Below, in pieces: positions 9,282-17,509 of a DNA stretch of 64,000 nt; positions within the stretch are counted from its first letter, which is position 1, and every line of letters starts with the position of its first letter. The notes beneath the pieces are model-generated. The model did not search any database and was not told the origin of the DNA. It saw nothing but the letters and a program-made list of their open reading frames with translations. A program made the translations under genes and the position numbers. Origin of the DNA: Nostoc favosum CHAB5714 (GTDB lineage Bacteria; Cyanobacteriota; Cyanobacteriia; Cyanobacteriales; Nostocaceae); assembly GCF_020829495.1 (NCBI RefSeq), contig NZ_JAIVFQ010000027.1, forward strand, positions 1 through 64,000, read 5' to 3'.

Positions 9282-9342
9282 TGCAGCTACCCAAATCTTA
9301 TAAATTAGTAACAGGGGTAAAAATTTTCATTTTGTTGCATCT

Positions 9343-10044
9343 TTGTTAATTACATTTTCTGACTTCACCTCAATTCCGGTTTTATGGCTGCAAATTGCGA
9401 TAGCTGCAATTTGGGTGTTACTCATCCTCCTGATTGCATGGGTGGTAAACCGCTTTGCCGACAAGCCAGAAATCGTGCGGAAGATAGTTCATATTGGCAC
9501 TGGTAATGTGATTTTAATCGCTTGGTGGCTAGATATTCCCGCAAGCGTAGGGATTACAGCTTCTATTTTAGCGAGTGCAATCACCTTATTATCCTACCGA
9601 TTGCCCATTCTTCCTGGTATTAATAGCGTTGGACGCCAAAGTTTAGGGACGTTTTTTTACTCTGTCAGTTTCGGTATTTTAGTTGCCTGGTTCTGGTACT
9701 TGCAACAACCCCAGTACGCAGCATTAGGAATTTTGATCATGACTTGGGGAGATGGACTAGCAGCCTTAATTGGGCAACGCTTTGGGAAACATAAGTATAA
9801 AGTTTTTGGGACAGAAAAAAGTTGGGAAGGCTCCCTAACTATGATGATCGTTAGCTATGTCGTCAGTAGTTTGATTTTAGTTGGAACTCAAGGAAACAGT
9901 TGGCAAACTTGGGCAGTATCACTGTTAGTAGCAGTTATCGCTACGGCTTTAGAAGCTGTTTCATTTTTGGGTATTGACAATTTGACAGTTCCCTTGGGCA
10001 GTGCAGCCCTTGCTTTCTTTTTATGTCAGTTAGTTTTGAGTTAG
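9343..10044 (+). CDS. Phytol kinase-like CTP-dependent prenol kinase
   Basis: This 233-residue integral membrane protein has about six or seven hydrophobic segments and the conserved kinase block TWGDGLAALIGQRFG ... EKSWEGSLTM of the phytol/dolichol kinase family. Cyanobacterial members recycle phytol from chlorophyll into phytyl phosphate for tocopherol and phylloquinone synthesis. A second family branch acts on phytyl monophosphate or farnesol, so the exact substrate is open. No in-frame ATG lies near the N-terminus; TTG 9343 is the earliest start and may be wrong by some residues. Confidence 0.85.
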   Translation: MLITFSDFTSIPVLWLQIAIAAIWVLLILLIAWVVNRFADKPEIVRKIVHIGTGNVILIAWWLDIPASVGITASILASAITLLSYRLPILPGINSVGRQSLGTFFYSVSFGILVAWFWYLQQPQYAALGILIMTWGDGLAALIGQRFGKHKYKVFGTEKSWEGSLTMMIVSYVVSSLILVGTQGNSWQTWAVSLLVAVIATALEAVSFLGIDNLTVPLGSAALAFFLCQLVLS

Positions 10045-10103
10045 TAATTGCCTTGAGTACTATTCCTAACGCTCTTTTATTACTCTGAAAAAATAAAATA
10101 TTT

Positions 10104-10182
10104 GTAGGTTGGGTTGAACAAAGTGAAACCCAACAGAATCAAGGATTCTTGGTGTTGGGTTTCGTGACTCAACCCAACCTAC
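10104..10182. repeat. Palindromic GTAGGTTGGGTT dispersed repeat
   Basis: The arms GTAGGTTGGGTTGA and TCAACCCAACCTAC, with inner GAAACCCAACA and TGTTGGGTTTC, fold this 79-bp stretch into a near-perfect hairpin. Related palindromes recur at 52870-52951 and 55454-55530, with a weaker match near 50132-50175. No coding frame is supported; it looks like a small foldback repeat of the genome. Confidence 0.8.
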
Positions 10183-10351
10183 CCCTAGATTTATAAAAAC
10201 TAATAGACAACAAAGGTTTCTGATTTTTATCTCGTGAGAGTCATAGAAGAGTGCTAATTGAGCAAATAAAAGACAGTGCCAAAAATTCATCGTTAGTTAA
10301 TAAATATTGTGCTTCTCAGTTGAGTCCAATACGGGTAGGTAAGTTTATAGA

Positions 10352-10390
10352 AAGGACTTTAGTCCTTATTTTATAAGCACTAAAGTCCTT
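10352..10390. terminator. Hairpin between convergent genes
   Basis: AAGGACTTTA (10352-10361) pairs with TAAAGTCCTT (10381-10390). It lies between the convergent kinase-like gene (ends 10044) and the 10441-10818 gene. No clear T-run follows, so it may be a foldback repeat rather than a terminator. The rest of 10183-10440 shows no gene. Confidence 0.45.
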
Positions 10391-10440
10391 ACTACAAACA
10401 CTCAAAACTAACTTAGACATGTACTAGGTGCGAAACTGAT

Positions 10441-10818
10441 TTACTGGTTTAGCAGTCCGATCGCCATTTCAAGGTGCATCTTAGCCTTGTGCAAGTTAAG
10501 CAGGCTCTCTTGGTCGTATCTGTCAGGGTAGCTCATAGCCTTTCCCTCCATTGTTACCTTAATCAGGGCTGCTTGCTCATCTGTGGGTGAATTCATCTCA
10601 TCTACCACACCTTCAAGGAATTGAATAACGCTAAAGCCTGGTGACTTCAACCCTCTTCCCTGCCTTATTTGAGCGAGTGCTATCTGTGGGAATGCCATCA
10701 AGGTAACAATCCAACTGGTCTTGTACCCTCCGTTCCCAGTAGGCTTCAATCCGTAACGCCTACACAAGTCTCTCAACTCAGCAATGGTTTTGATTTCGAG
10801 TTCTGACCTTGTGAACAT
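10441..10818 (-). CDS. Unknown protein with SAP-like N-terminus
   Basis: The 125-residue product begins with a SAP/Rho-N-like helix-extended-helix stretch (IAELRDLCRRYGLKPTGNGGYKTSWIVTLM, residues about 12-42), which in other proteins binds nucleic acid. The remaining part is helical and shows no motif I know. It diverges from a 59-codon gene with a ribbon-helix-helix look, with a 128-bp spacer holding two nested inverted repeats. The pair may be a small accessory module (phage, plasmid or toxin-antitoxin derived), but the function is unknown. No Shine-Dalgarno sequence is seen before ATG 10818. Confidence 0.65.
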   Translation of the reverse strand: MFTRSELEIKTIAELRDLCRRYGLKPTGNGGYKTSWIVTLMAFPQIALAQIRQGRGLKSPGFSVIQFLEGVVDEMNSPTDEQAALIKVTMEGKAMSYPDRYDQESLLNLHKAKMHLEMAIGLLNQ

Positions 10819-10820
10819 AA

Positions 10821-10901
10821 AATAGAGTTACCCATTTGTAAAAGTGGTATCGGTGAGTTACAAGTTTTCCAGGCAAGTACTCACCGATTAATAACTCTAT
10901 T
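10821..10901. promoter_or_regulatory. Nested inverted repeats in a divergent promoter region
   Basis: Outer arms AATAGAGTTA (10821-10830) and TAACTCTATT (10892-10901) enclose inner arms TCGGTGAGT (10850-10858) and ACTCACCGA (10879-10887). All four are perfect. They fill the spacer between the divergent genes at 10818 and 10947, so they may be operators for the small DNA-binding product, or a cruciform-forming end of a small element. Confidence 0.6.
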
Positions 10902-10946
10902 CCGTTGTTAACATCGACTTCAAGCTATATTTACGTTTATACATAA

Positions 10947-11126
10947 ATGGCTAAAGCTAAGGGTAAACCTGAAAATTTTGGAAACCAACCAAGCAAGGAA
11001 TTAACCGAACAATTAAACTTTCGAGTCACCAAGGAAATGAAGGAAGAGGTAAAGGCTAAGGACGACCCTCCTGAGTTCTGTCGCCAAGCTATCCAAAAAG
11101 CACTGAATGAAGATAGGGAGAAGTAG
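10947..11126 (+). CDS. Small ribbon-helix-helix-like protein
   Basis: A 59-residue basic protein starting MAKAKGKPENFGNQPSKE. The part LTEQLNFRVTKEMKEEV followed by FCRQAIQKALNE has the strand-helix-helix pattern of ribbon-helix-helix regulators (Arc/CopG/antitoxin type). It was found by reading the spacer, being too short for usual frame cutoffs. Its divergent neighbour has a SAP-like domain and the shared spacer holds inverted repeats, so autoregulation is plausible. No toxin is recognised next to it. Confidence 0.65.
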   Translation: MAKAKGKPENFGNQPSKELTEQLNFRVTKEMKEEVKAKDDPPEFCRQAIQKALNEDREK

Positions 11127-11147
11127 TTAAAAGTTATTGTTTTCGTA

Positions 11148-11219
11148 TCGGCTCAATCAATAAAAAATAAATCTTTTTGAATATATTCAATATCACCCAT
11201 TACTTAAAAATTGAGCCGA
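11148..11219. terminator. Long-loop inverted repeat between convergent genes
   Basis: TCGGCTCAAT (11148-11157) pairs with ATTGAGCCGA (11210-11219), with a 52-base AT-rich loop. It lies between the convergent small gene (ends 11126) and the hydrolase gene (ends 11225). It could be a bidirectional terminator or the boundary of the small accessory module. Confidence 0.4.
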
Positions 11220-11224
11220 GTCCA

Positions 11225-12124
11225 TTACCGCGATCGCTCCAAAATCCAATCGAGTAAAATCGGATTGACTAACTCCGGCGCTTCATCCTGCGGACAATGC
11301 CCTACTCCTTCTAAAGGAATAAACTTTTCTACTTGCGGAAAGTTAGCTAATTCTCTCCCTAACTTAATTGGTTCCCACGGATCAGCCGTTCCCCACAAGA
11401 TAATCGCAGGACATGCTAACAGTGGTAAAAGGTCTTCAGGTAGTGGCCCTGTGGAATAAGAAGTAAAAGCAAGGAAAACAGCGACAGCCCCCGGATCGCT
11501 TGCTGGTGAAGTGAGAATATCTACCAACTCATCTGTCACCATCTCAGCATTCGCATAAGCTTGCAGTAGAATTTTCCGCACCGTTTTCGGTTTGGCGAGT
11601 TGATTGAAAAAGAAATCGCCAACTGGTTTAATAGATAACAGACGTTGTAGCACAGGCGCTCCGAAACGACGAGATAAAGGTAAAGTTACCCGTTTGCGAT
11701 CGTGCAACAGCCGTAAAGAACAGTTGAGCAAAGCAACTCCCAAGGCAATATCTGGGTTGCTTACTGCTGCTTGCATGGCTACAATACAGCCAATAGAATT
11801 TCCGACTAAAAAAGCTGGCTCACCCACTACTTCGCGGCAAAAATCTGCCACTTGCTGTCCCCAAGTTTCTAGTGTATAGGCAATTTTTTCACCAGGTTGA
11901 GGTTTTGCGGAAGCACCAAAACCAATCAAATCGATCGCATAAACACGGCAACTTTGTGCTAACACAGGAATATTCTTTTGCCAATGCCACCAAGAAGCGC
12001 CAAATCCATGCACAAGGACAACAGCTGGCCCAGTGCTTCCTTGGGTTTGATAGCAGATAGGAAAATCTTGCCAAATCCAGGTTTTTGTAGAGGTAAGTGC
12101 TGTTTTTGAACTTGAGGTTGTCAT
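11225..12124 (-). CDS. Alpha/beta hydrolase
   Basis: The 299-residue product has the alpha/beta hydrolase core: oxyanion strand VVLVHGFGASWWHW, nucleophile Ser in GNSIGC, acid in WGTADPWEP and catalytic His in GVGHCPQDE. The general pattern is close to cyanobacterial and plant proteins that include chlorophyll dephytylase and pheophytinase-like enzymes, but many uncharacterised hydrolases share it, so the substrate is not assigned. ATG 12124 (MTTSSSKT) was chosen over a 14-residue extension from 12166 because family members start near there. There is no signal peptide. Confidence 0.88.
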   Translation of the reverse strand: MTTSSSKTALTSTKTWIWQDFPICYQTQGSTGPAVVLVHGFGASWWHWQKNIPVLAQSCRVYAIDLIGFGASAKPQPGEKIAYTLETWGQQVADFCREVVGEPAFLVGNSIGCIVAMQAAVSNPDIALGVALLNCSLRLLHDRKRVTLPLSRRFGAPVLQRLLSIKPVGDFFFNQLAKPKTVRKILLQAYANAEMVTDELVDILTSPASDPGAVAVFLAFTSYSTGPLPEDLLPLLACPAIILWGTADPWEPIKLGRELANFPQVEKFIPLEGVGHCPQDEAPELVNPILLDWILERSR

Positions 12125-12571
12125 GGTAAATTTGATGATAGAAGGGTAAAAGCCTTTCAGCAGCAAGACGCAAATAAAATTGTTTTAGATTTGAATAAAA
12201 TTTATCAGATTTTCAAACTAAATCCTTTGCTCTAGTGATAGCTTAGACAGACACCACGAAAACTTCTAGGCTGATAGTTTTATCCAGCATAGAGAGTTTC
12301 CGTCTTGTTGATAGAGGTAATTTACTCACAATTTAGATTATGTCAGTATTAGAAATCATAACTTCTATAATGTGAGTAATATTTTCGCTATTTTTTAGAT
12401 GTGAGTGAATTAGGATCACTGCTAGATTCAGTAGTTTCACAATTTACGATCGCAAATTTGGTATATAACATTGTCGAATATGAGGCATCGGCTAAGGGGT
12501 GGTTTGCAACTGGAAACTGACGCTGAATTTAACAATATTTTTCTTGTTCCTAGTTCTGCGAGCCAGAAATC
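12125..12571. other. Intergenic region, divergent promoters
   Basis: No gene of useful length is seen. The stretch separates the divergent hydrolase and redoxin genes and should hold both promoters. It is AT-rich with one GCGATCG-type site but no clear inverted repeat or RNA gene. Confidence 0.4.
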
Positions 12572-13126
12572 ATGAATCTACTAGAAACAATCGATACTCC
12601 CGTTGGGAGCTATGCACCCGATTTTGAACTGCCAGGAATTGATGATCAAGTACACCATCTCAGGCGTTATCTTGAGAAGTTCCAAGCAGTGGGCGTTATT
12701 TCCATGTGTAACCACTGTCCTTATGTAGAGTGGTACATAGACAGGTTAAAAAACATTCAAACCAAATTTGCCCCGAAAGGCTTCACATTAATTGGTATGA
12801 ATGGTAGTGATGGTAATCACGGCACTAGGACAAGCTTTGAAAATATGAAAGCTTTTGCCCAGCGTCAGGATTTGAACTTTCCTTACCTGTGGGACTCGAC
12901 GCAAGATGTAACCCGGAGTTTTGGTGCTACAAAAACACCAATGGCATTTTTAATAGATAGTAATGGTATAGTACGATACAAAGGTAAAATTGACGATCAT
13001 CCCCAAGATCCATTATCGGTGGGAGAGGATTATTTGAGAACTGCGATCGCTTCTCTGTTTCTTGGTCAAGAAATAGATATACCAGAAACAGAACCAATAG
13101 GTACTACATTGATTTGGCGTAACTAG
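12572..13126 (+). CDS. Redoxin (AhpC/TSA-thioredoxin fold) family protein
   Basis: This 184-residue protein has a thioredoxin/peroxiredoxin-like fold: the N-terminal [17 protein letters not shown] strand-turn, an active-site motif Cys46-Asn-His-Cys49-Pro, the cis-Pro segment [10 protein letters not shown] and the strand [12 protein letters not shown]. The CxxC pair points to a thiol-disulfide reductase or atypical peroxidase in the cytoplasm. No signal peptide is seen. It precedes pyrH by 71 bases on the same strand but is probably functionally unrelated. Confidence 0.88.
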   Translation: MNLLETIDTPVGSYAPDFELPGIDDQVHHLRRYLEKFQAVGVISMCNHCPYVEWYIDRLKNIQTKFAPKGFTLIGMNGSDGNHGTRTSFENMKAFAQRQDLNFPYLWDSTQDVTRSFGATKTPMAFLIDSNGIVRYKGKIDDHPQDPLSVGEDYLRTAIASLFLGQEIDIPETEPIGTTLIWRN

Positions 13127-13197
13127 ACATAGATAGTCCCTGTAACTGCTATCTTAAATTGGAGGCAATTGCAACTTTTTTGATAAAGCGGAACTTC

Positions 13198-13926
13198 ATG
13201 GGAACGAATTACCGACGGGTTTTACTCAAACTGAGCGGTGAAGCCTTAATGGGCAACATGGGCTATGGTATTGATCCCGAAGTGGTCAAAGGCATAGCAC
13301 AAGAATTAGCAGAGGTGATAGCCACTGGTACTCAAATCGCCATAGTTGTTGGCGGCGGCAATATTTTTCGTGGCGTTAAAGCAGCGTCGGCGGGGATGGA
13401 CAGGGCAACCGCTGACTATATTGGGATGATTGCCACGGTAATGAACGCCATGACGCTGCAAGATTCGCTAGAACGCATAGGAGTACAGACGCGGGTGCAA
13501 ACTGCGATCGCTATGCAAGAATTAGCAGAACCGTATATCCGTCGTCGTGCCATCCGCCATCTTGAAAAAGGGCGGGTGGTAATTTTTGGTGCTGGTTCTG
13601 GAAATCCCTTCTTTACTACAGATACTACTGCGGCATTAAGAGCCGCAGAAATTGATGCAGAAGTGATTTTTAAAGCCACCAAAGTAGACGGAGTGTATGA
13701 TGCTGATCCTCACATTTATCCTGACGCCAAGCGTTACAATAGCCTTACCTACGCGCACGTTTTAGCGAAAGATTTGCGGGTGATGGATAGTACTGCGATC
13801 GCCTTGTGTAAAGAAAATAATATCCCAATTCTGGTATTTGACCTAACGGTGCGAGGTAACATCCACCGAGCAGTCTTGGGAGAATCGATCGGTACCCTTG
13901 TGGGAGGTTCTTGTGATATTAGCTGA
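13198..13926 (+). CDS. pyrH: UMP kinase
   Basis: This 242-residue amino-acid-kinase-fold enzyme phosphorylates UMP to UDP with ATP. Diagnostic stretches are [45 protein letters not shown] and [14 protein letters not shown] 13198 (MGTNYRR) was preferred to a TTG at 13159, which would add 13 unconserved residues. The stop overlaps frr by 14 bases, the classic pyrH-frr pairing of bacteria, suggesting translational coupling. Confidence 0.97.
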   Translation: MGTNYRRVLLKLSGEALMGNMGYGIDPEVVKGIAQELAEVIATGTQIAIVVGGGNIFRGVKAASAGMDRATADYIGMIATVMNAMTLQDSLERIGVQTRVQTAIAMQELAEPYIRRRAIRHLEKGRVVIFGAGSGNPFFTTDTTAALRAAEIDAEVIFKATKVDGVYDADPHIYPDAKRYNSLTYAHVLAKDLRVMDSTAIALCKENNIPILVFDLTVRGNIHRAVLGESIGTLVGGSCDIS

Positions 13927-14461
13927 CGCGAAAAGTAAAATGCAAAGTTCTGTTGATTCAACTCAACGAGCTTTTAACACGATTCGCACTGGTCGCGCCA
14001 ATGCGAGTCTATTAGATAAGGTATTAGTGGACTACTACGGTTCGCCCACGTCCTTAAAATCACTGGCAAATATTAGCACGCCAGATGCCTCGACAATTCT
14101 GATTCAGCCCTACGAGCGTAATACCCTAAACATTGTTGAGAAGGCGATTTCCCTCTCAGATGTAGGTTTAACCCCCAGCAACGATGGTTCTGTAATTCGG
14201 CTGAATATTCCGCCTTTGACAAGCGATCGCCGTAAAGAATTTGTCAAAATGGCATCTAAATATGCTGAAGAGGGTCGTGTTGCTATTCGCAACATCCGCC
14301 GCGATGCCATAGACGCGATTCGCAAGCAGGAGAAAGCCGCTGAAATCTCCAAAGATGAATCAAAAGACCAACAAGATAGCTTGCAAAAACTGACAAACGA
14401 GTACACTGCCAAAATAGACTCACTTTTGGCAGAAAAAGAAAAGGACATCTCGACTGTTTAA
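13913..14461 (+). CDS. frr: Ribosome recycling factor
   Basis: The 182-residue product matches [24 protein letters not shown], the [12 protein letters not shown] hinge, [11 protein letters not shown] and the helical C-terminus. It splits post-termination ribosomes with EF-G. GTG 13913 was chosen as start because GGGAGG lies at 13902-13907 with five-base spacing and the resulting length is normal; the longer frame from TTG 13898 lacks support. The start lies inside the end of pyrH. Confidence 0.97.
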   Translation: MILADAKSKMQSSVDSTQRAFNTIRTGRANASLLDKVLVDYYGSPTSLKSLANISTPDASTILIQPYERNTLNIVEKAISLSDVGLTPSNDGSVIRLNIPPLTSDRRKEFVKMASKYAEEGRVAIRNIRRDAIDAIRKQEKAAEISKDESKDQQDSLQKLTNEYTAKIDSLLAEKEKDISTV

Positions 14462-14598
14462 AGTCTAAAGTCTGAAGCATAAAGGCTGAAGGATGATGGT
14501 TAAATTCTTCAGCCTTTATCATTTATTAGGGTTTTTAACAAAAATTGATCAACTATCTCAATAGAAAATCACTAGTTCAGGAGCAAAAATTCAGCCTT

Positions 14599-15720
14599 AT
14601 GTACGACTGCATCATCGTCGGCGCTGGGCCAGCTGGTGGAACAGCTGCATATCATTTAGCCAAACAAGGTCGCTCAGTATTAGTGTTAGAAAAAGAATCC
14701 CTACCAAGATATAAGCCTTGTGGGGGTGGTGTATCTCCAGCGATCGCTCAATGGTTTGACTTTGATTTTAGCCCAGCGATTTCTGTAAAAGCCGACTCCC
14801 TTCGCTTTACCTGGAAATTGGGCGACCCTGTGGAAGCAAAAATCGCAACAATTGAACCAGTCTGGATGGTGCGACGAGATATTTTTGACCATTTTCTCGT
14901 GCAGCAAGGGCAGAAGCAAGGGGCTGAACTACGAGATAATACTGAAGTCACGGGTATTGAGTTTCAAAGCGACTATTGGCAAGTTAACACAGCCAATGGG
15001 CCAGTTACAGGTCGCTACTTAATCGCGGCTGATGGTGTCAAGGGACCAATGGCAAAATGGCTAGGCTTCAAAGACCGTAAACGCCGTTTAGCAGGAGCTT
15101 TGGAAGCAGAAGTTCTCGCAGATGTCAAGGACAAATCCACAATTCACTTCGAGTTTGGCTTAGTGAAAAATGGTTACATGTGGAACTTTCCGAAGGCGGA
15201 CGGTTATTCAATTGGTGTCGGTACGTTTATCGGTGGACAACCTCAAGACTTTAAAAAGATTTTAGATGAGTACGCGCGATCGTTTGATCTAGATATCAAA
15301 ACTAGCAAGCAGTATGGTTATCCCCTTTGCTTGTGGGATGGCAACCAACAGTTGCATACTCAAAATGCGGTTTTGGCTGGGGAAGCTGCTTGTGTAGTTG
15401 ATCCCATGACAGCAGAAGGCATTCGTCCGTCAATTTTTAGCGGTTTGATGGCAGCAGGAGCCATTAATCAGGCTCTTTCTGGTGATACCAACGCTTTAGA
15501 AAAATATAGTGAAGCCATTAATGAAGAATGGGGTACTGAGATGGCTTGGGCGCAAAAATTAGGTGGAGCATTCTATCGCTTTCCTGGCATTGGCTACAAA
15601 GTTGGTGTTAAGCGCCCCTCGGGTGCCCAAATCATGGGTAAGATTCTATGTGGAGAACTACGCTATGGCGACGTTGCCGGTCGCGCTCTCAAGCGTTTAA
15701 TTCCTGGTTTTGGAGGTTAA
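14599..15720 (+). CDS. Geranylgeranyl reductase family flavoprotein
   Basis: The 373-residue product opens with the FAD dinucleotide fold MYDCIIVGAGPAGGTAAYHLA, has the PRYKPCGGGVSPA motif with the active-site Cys of the GGR family, WMVRRDIFD, and the second FAD contact GEAACVVDPMTAEGIRPSIFSG. Family members saturate geranylgeranyl chains of chlorophyll, tocopherol or lipids. It differs from the usual chlP N-terminus, so it may be a paralogue with another substrate. ATG 14599 directly precedes the fold, with AGGAG at 14579-14583; the frame from TTG 14545 was rejected. Confidence 0.9.
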   Translation: MYDCIIVGAGPAGGTAAYHLAKQGRSVLVLEKESLPRYKPCGGGVSPAIAQWFDFDFSPAISVKADSLRFTWKLGDPVEAKIATIEPVWMVRRDIFDHFLVQQGQKQGAELRDNTEVTGIEFQSDYWQVNTANGPVTGRYLIAADGVKGPMAKWLGFKDRKRRLAGALEAEVLADVKDKSTIHFEFGLVKNGYMWNFPKADGYSIGVGTFIGGQPQDFKKILDEYARSFDLDIKTSKQYGYPLCLWDGNQQLHTQNAVLAGEAACVVDPMTAEGIRPSIFSGLMAAGAINQALSGDTNALEKYSEAINEEWGTEMAWAQKLGGAFYRFPGIGYKVGVKRPSGAQIMGKILCGELRYGDVAGRALKRLIPGFGG

Positions 15721-15793
15721 ATATTAGGGATTAGGTAACGAATTTCTAGTGGACAAGACGTACACCCCAAAAAAAATTAATCATCTCTTGTGG

Positions 15794-15812
15794 GGTGGGC
15801 GTCTCGCCCGCC
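15794..15812 (+). terminator. GC-rich hairpin after the reductase gene
   Basis: GGTGGGCG-TCT-CGCCCGCC forms an 8-bp stem with one G-T pair, followed by CTATTTTCACTTTATTTTT. A second pairing (CACCCCA near 15762 with TGGGGTG near 15791) surrounds it. It fits a rho-independent terminator between the convergent genes, although this GGGCGTCTCGCCC motif is also a dispersed repeat in cyanobacteria. Confidence 0.6.
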
Positions 15813-15847
15813 CTATTTTCACTTTATTTTTGAATTGTTAATTATGG

Positions 15848-16717
15848 TTAAAAATACCTAGAGAAAAGCCAGATAATCACACCAGTTCCCAATACACAAA
15901 TAATTCCCGCCAAACCAGCTAGGGGTTTTTTGTTCTTACCTGTGAACCAATCAGAGACTTTACCTGTATAAGTAATTAATTCTGCTGTGTCTATGGTAGC
16001 GATCGCCCATATCCATCCCGCGTGCAGTCCCCAAGCTAAACCCAAATTATTGCGATCGGCAAAGCGTGCCAACACCAGCACTATTCCCATCAGCCACAAT
16101 CCAGGGAGTTGAGGTGCGGTTTCGCGTTGCTCCCAAACTAGGTGTAGCAAGGCAAATATCAAGCTAGAAATTGCTGCTGCTACCCAAACGGAATAATCTT
16201 GTGCTAATTCAGTAAACAGGAAACCGCGAAAAACTAACTCTTCTATCCCACCGACTAATAACGCTATCAAGAAAATCGGTAGCAAGATGGGTAGTAGTAA
16301 CTTGAAATTCGTCTTTTCAAAAGAACACCAACCTAATCCGAATTGCCCACTAAATACAAAAGCTAGGCTCATCACTCCCAAAGCAAAACCTAGTGCTAAA
16401 GAACCAAGAGTTGAAAGATTCCCAACAAAGCCGTAATCGGAAAAAGATTTATTGGTAAGCCAAGTAACTCCCCATAGAATTAGGGGAGCTAATAGATAGA
16501 GTGACACCAATAACGGCATCTTTTGCTCTGGCTGCAAAGCTTTAGGGGGTTGCCAATTGAGCAATATTGCTGATACTGTTGCCACTGGCAACCAGCAAAC
16601 TATCCAAAAAATAAAAAATGCCATCACTACAACTAGTGCTGGTGCATTTTCCATAAACGCCAGTAAAGCGTTGACAGGAGACTCAAAGTAAGTTATCAAA
16701 ATAAACAAAAAAAACAC
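15848..16717 (-). CDS. CPBP family intramembrane metalloprotease
   Basis: The 289-residue protein has about eight hydrophobic segments and the CPBP/Abi motifs: GGIEELVFRGFLF (the EExxxR motif), ALLHLVWEQ and GLHAGWIWA with metal-binding His residues. Relatives are Rce1-type proteases and bacteriocin-immunity or unknown membrane proteins; its substrate cannot be inferred. ATG 16717 gives a first segment (MFFLFILITYF); a later Met (MENAPALVVV) is an alternative start. Confidence 0.87.
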   Translation of the reverse strand: MFFLFILITYFESPVNALLAFMENAPALVVVMAFFIFWIVCWLPVATVSAILLNWQPPKALQPEQKMPLLVSLYLLAPLILWGVTWLTNKSFSDYGFVGNLSTLGSLALGFALGVMSLAFVFSGQFGLGWCSFEKTNFKLLLPILLPIFLIALLVGGIEELVFRGFLFTELAQDYSVWVAAAISSLIFALLHLVWEQRETAPQLPGLWLMGIVLVLARFADRNNLGLAWGLHAGWIWAIATIDTAELITYTGKVSDWFTGKNKKPLAGLAGIICVLGTGVIIWLFSRYF

Positions 16718-17071
16718 GATAGACTTCTTGCACTATAGATTTCTTGCTGATTAATCAAGACTCTACTAAATTTGGTGACTTTTGCAAGGGGTCTAATCGT
16801 ATTCTTCACTTGTGACAAAATTTTCTTCTAAATAGAGCTACTAGTACATCTCGGCGTAAATAAGCTACCCATTTGAAACGTCTAAAACCCTTATGCAATG
16901 GTAATTACGAATTACGTTAGCGAAGCGGTAGCGATAGCGCAGCGTTAGCGAGTCATCGAGCGTCGGAACGAGCGTCATTACGAATTACGAATTACGCGAA
17001 GCGGTACTAGTTTGCTGTCGAGGTAAGGACAAGTTATCATCACCTGAAACTTATCCCTACCATCAGCAAAT
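16718..17071. repeat. Intergenic dispersed repeat (TTACGAATTACG, GCGAAGCGGTAGCG)
   Basis: About 16900-17010 is built from repeated short words: TTACGAATTACG three times, GTTAGCGAAGCGGTAGCG, ATAGCGCAGCG and TCGGAACGAGCGTC. The same words occur near 32231-32500. This is a Nostoc-type dispersed palindromic repeat. No gene is seen in the rest. Confidence 0.75.
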
Positions 17072-17509
17072 TTACTCTTCGTCTTCCAAATCTTCGTCCG
17101 ATTCGTCGGAGTCTATATCTTGTGAGGTTAGTTTTTTGTCACTTTCACCGAGTTGAATCAGGTGAATATGTTTGTATCCCAACCTAATTTCAAACTCATC
17201 TCCAGCCTTTAAGCCCATTGCTTTGGTATATGTGGCACCAATCACAATCTGACCATTTTGATGGACACTAACGCGATATGTCGGTTCACGACCACGACCA
17301 TCTTTAGGTGCTTCTGGACTTAGAGGAATCCCTCTAGCCGATAGCAAAGCGTCATAAAAATCAGTGAGATTGACACGAACCTGGTTATTCTTAGTAACAG
17401 TGTAATAGCCGCACTGTTTAGCTCTTTCTCGGCGTGGTAAAGTGGAAAGTTCTTTTACTTTAGCAAGTAGTGCTTTTCCGGTTAATGGCGCTGTTGCAGT
17501 TTCAGTCAT
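17072..17509 (-). CDS. cyAbrB-type transcriptional regulator
   Basis: The 145-residue product is a cyanobacteria-specific AbrB protein: MTETATAPLTGKALLAKVKE, LPRRERAKQCGYYTV, RVNLTDFYDALLSARGIPL, then the C-terminal AbrB-like fold TYRVSVHQNGQIVIGATYTKAMGLKAGDEFEIRLGYKHIHLIQL and an acidic tail. cyAbrB proteins bind broadly to the chromosome and control carbon/nitrogen balance, hydrogenase and heterocyst genes. ATG 17509 matches the family start; the frame to 17695 adds 62 residues that look non-coding. I cannot decide between cyAbrB1 and cyAbrB2 by eye. Confidence 0.93.
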   Translation of the reverse strand: MTETATAPLTGKALLAKVKELSTLPRRERAKQCGYYTVTKNNQVRVNLTDFYDALLSARGIPLSPEAPKDGRGREPTYRVSVHQNGQIVIGATYTKAMGLKAGDEFEIRLGYKHIHLIQLGESDKKLTSQDIDSDESDEDLEDEE

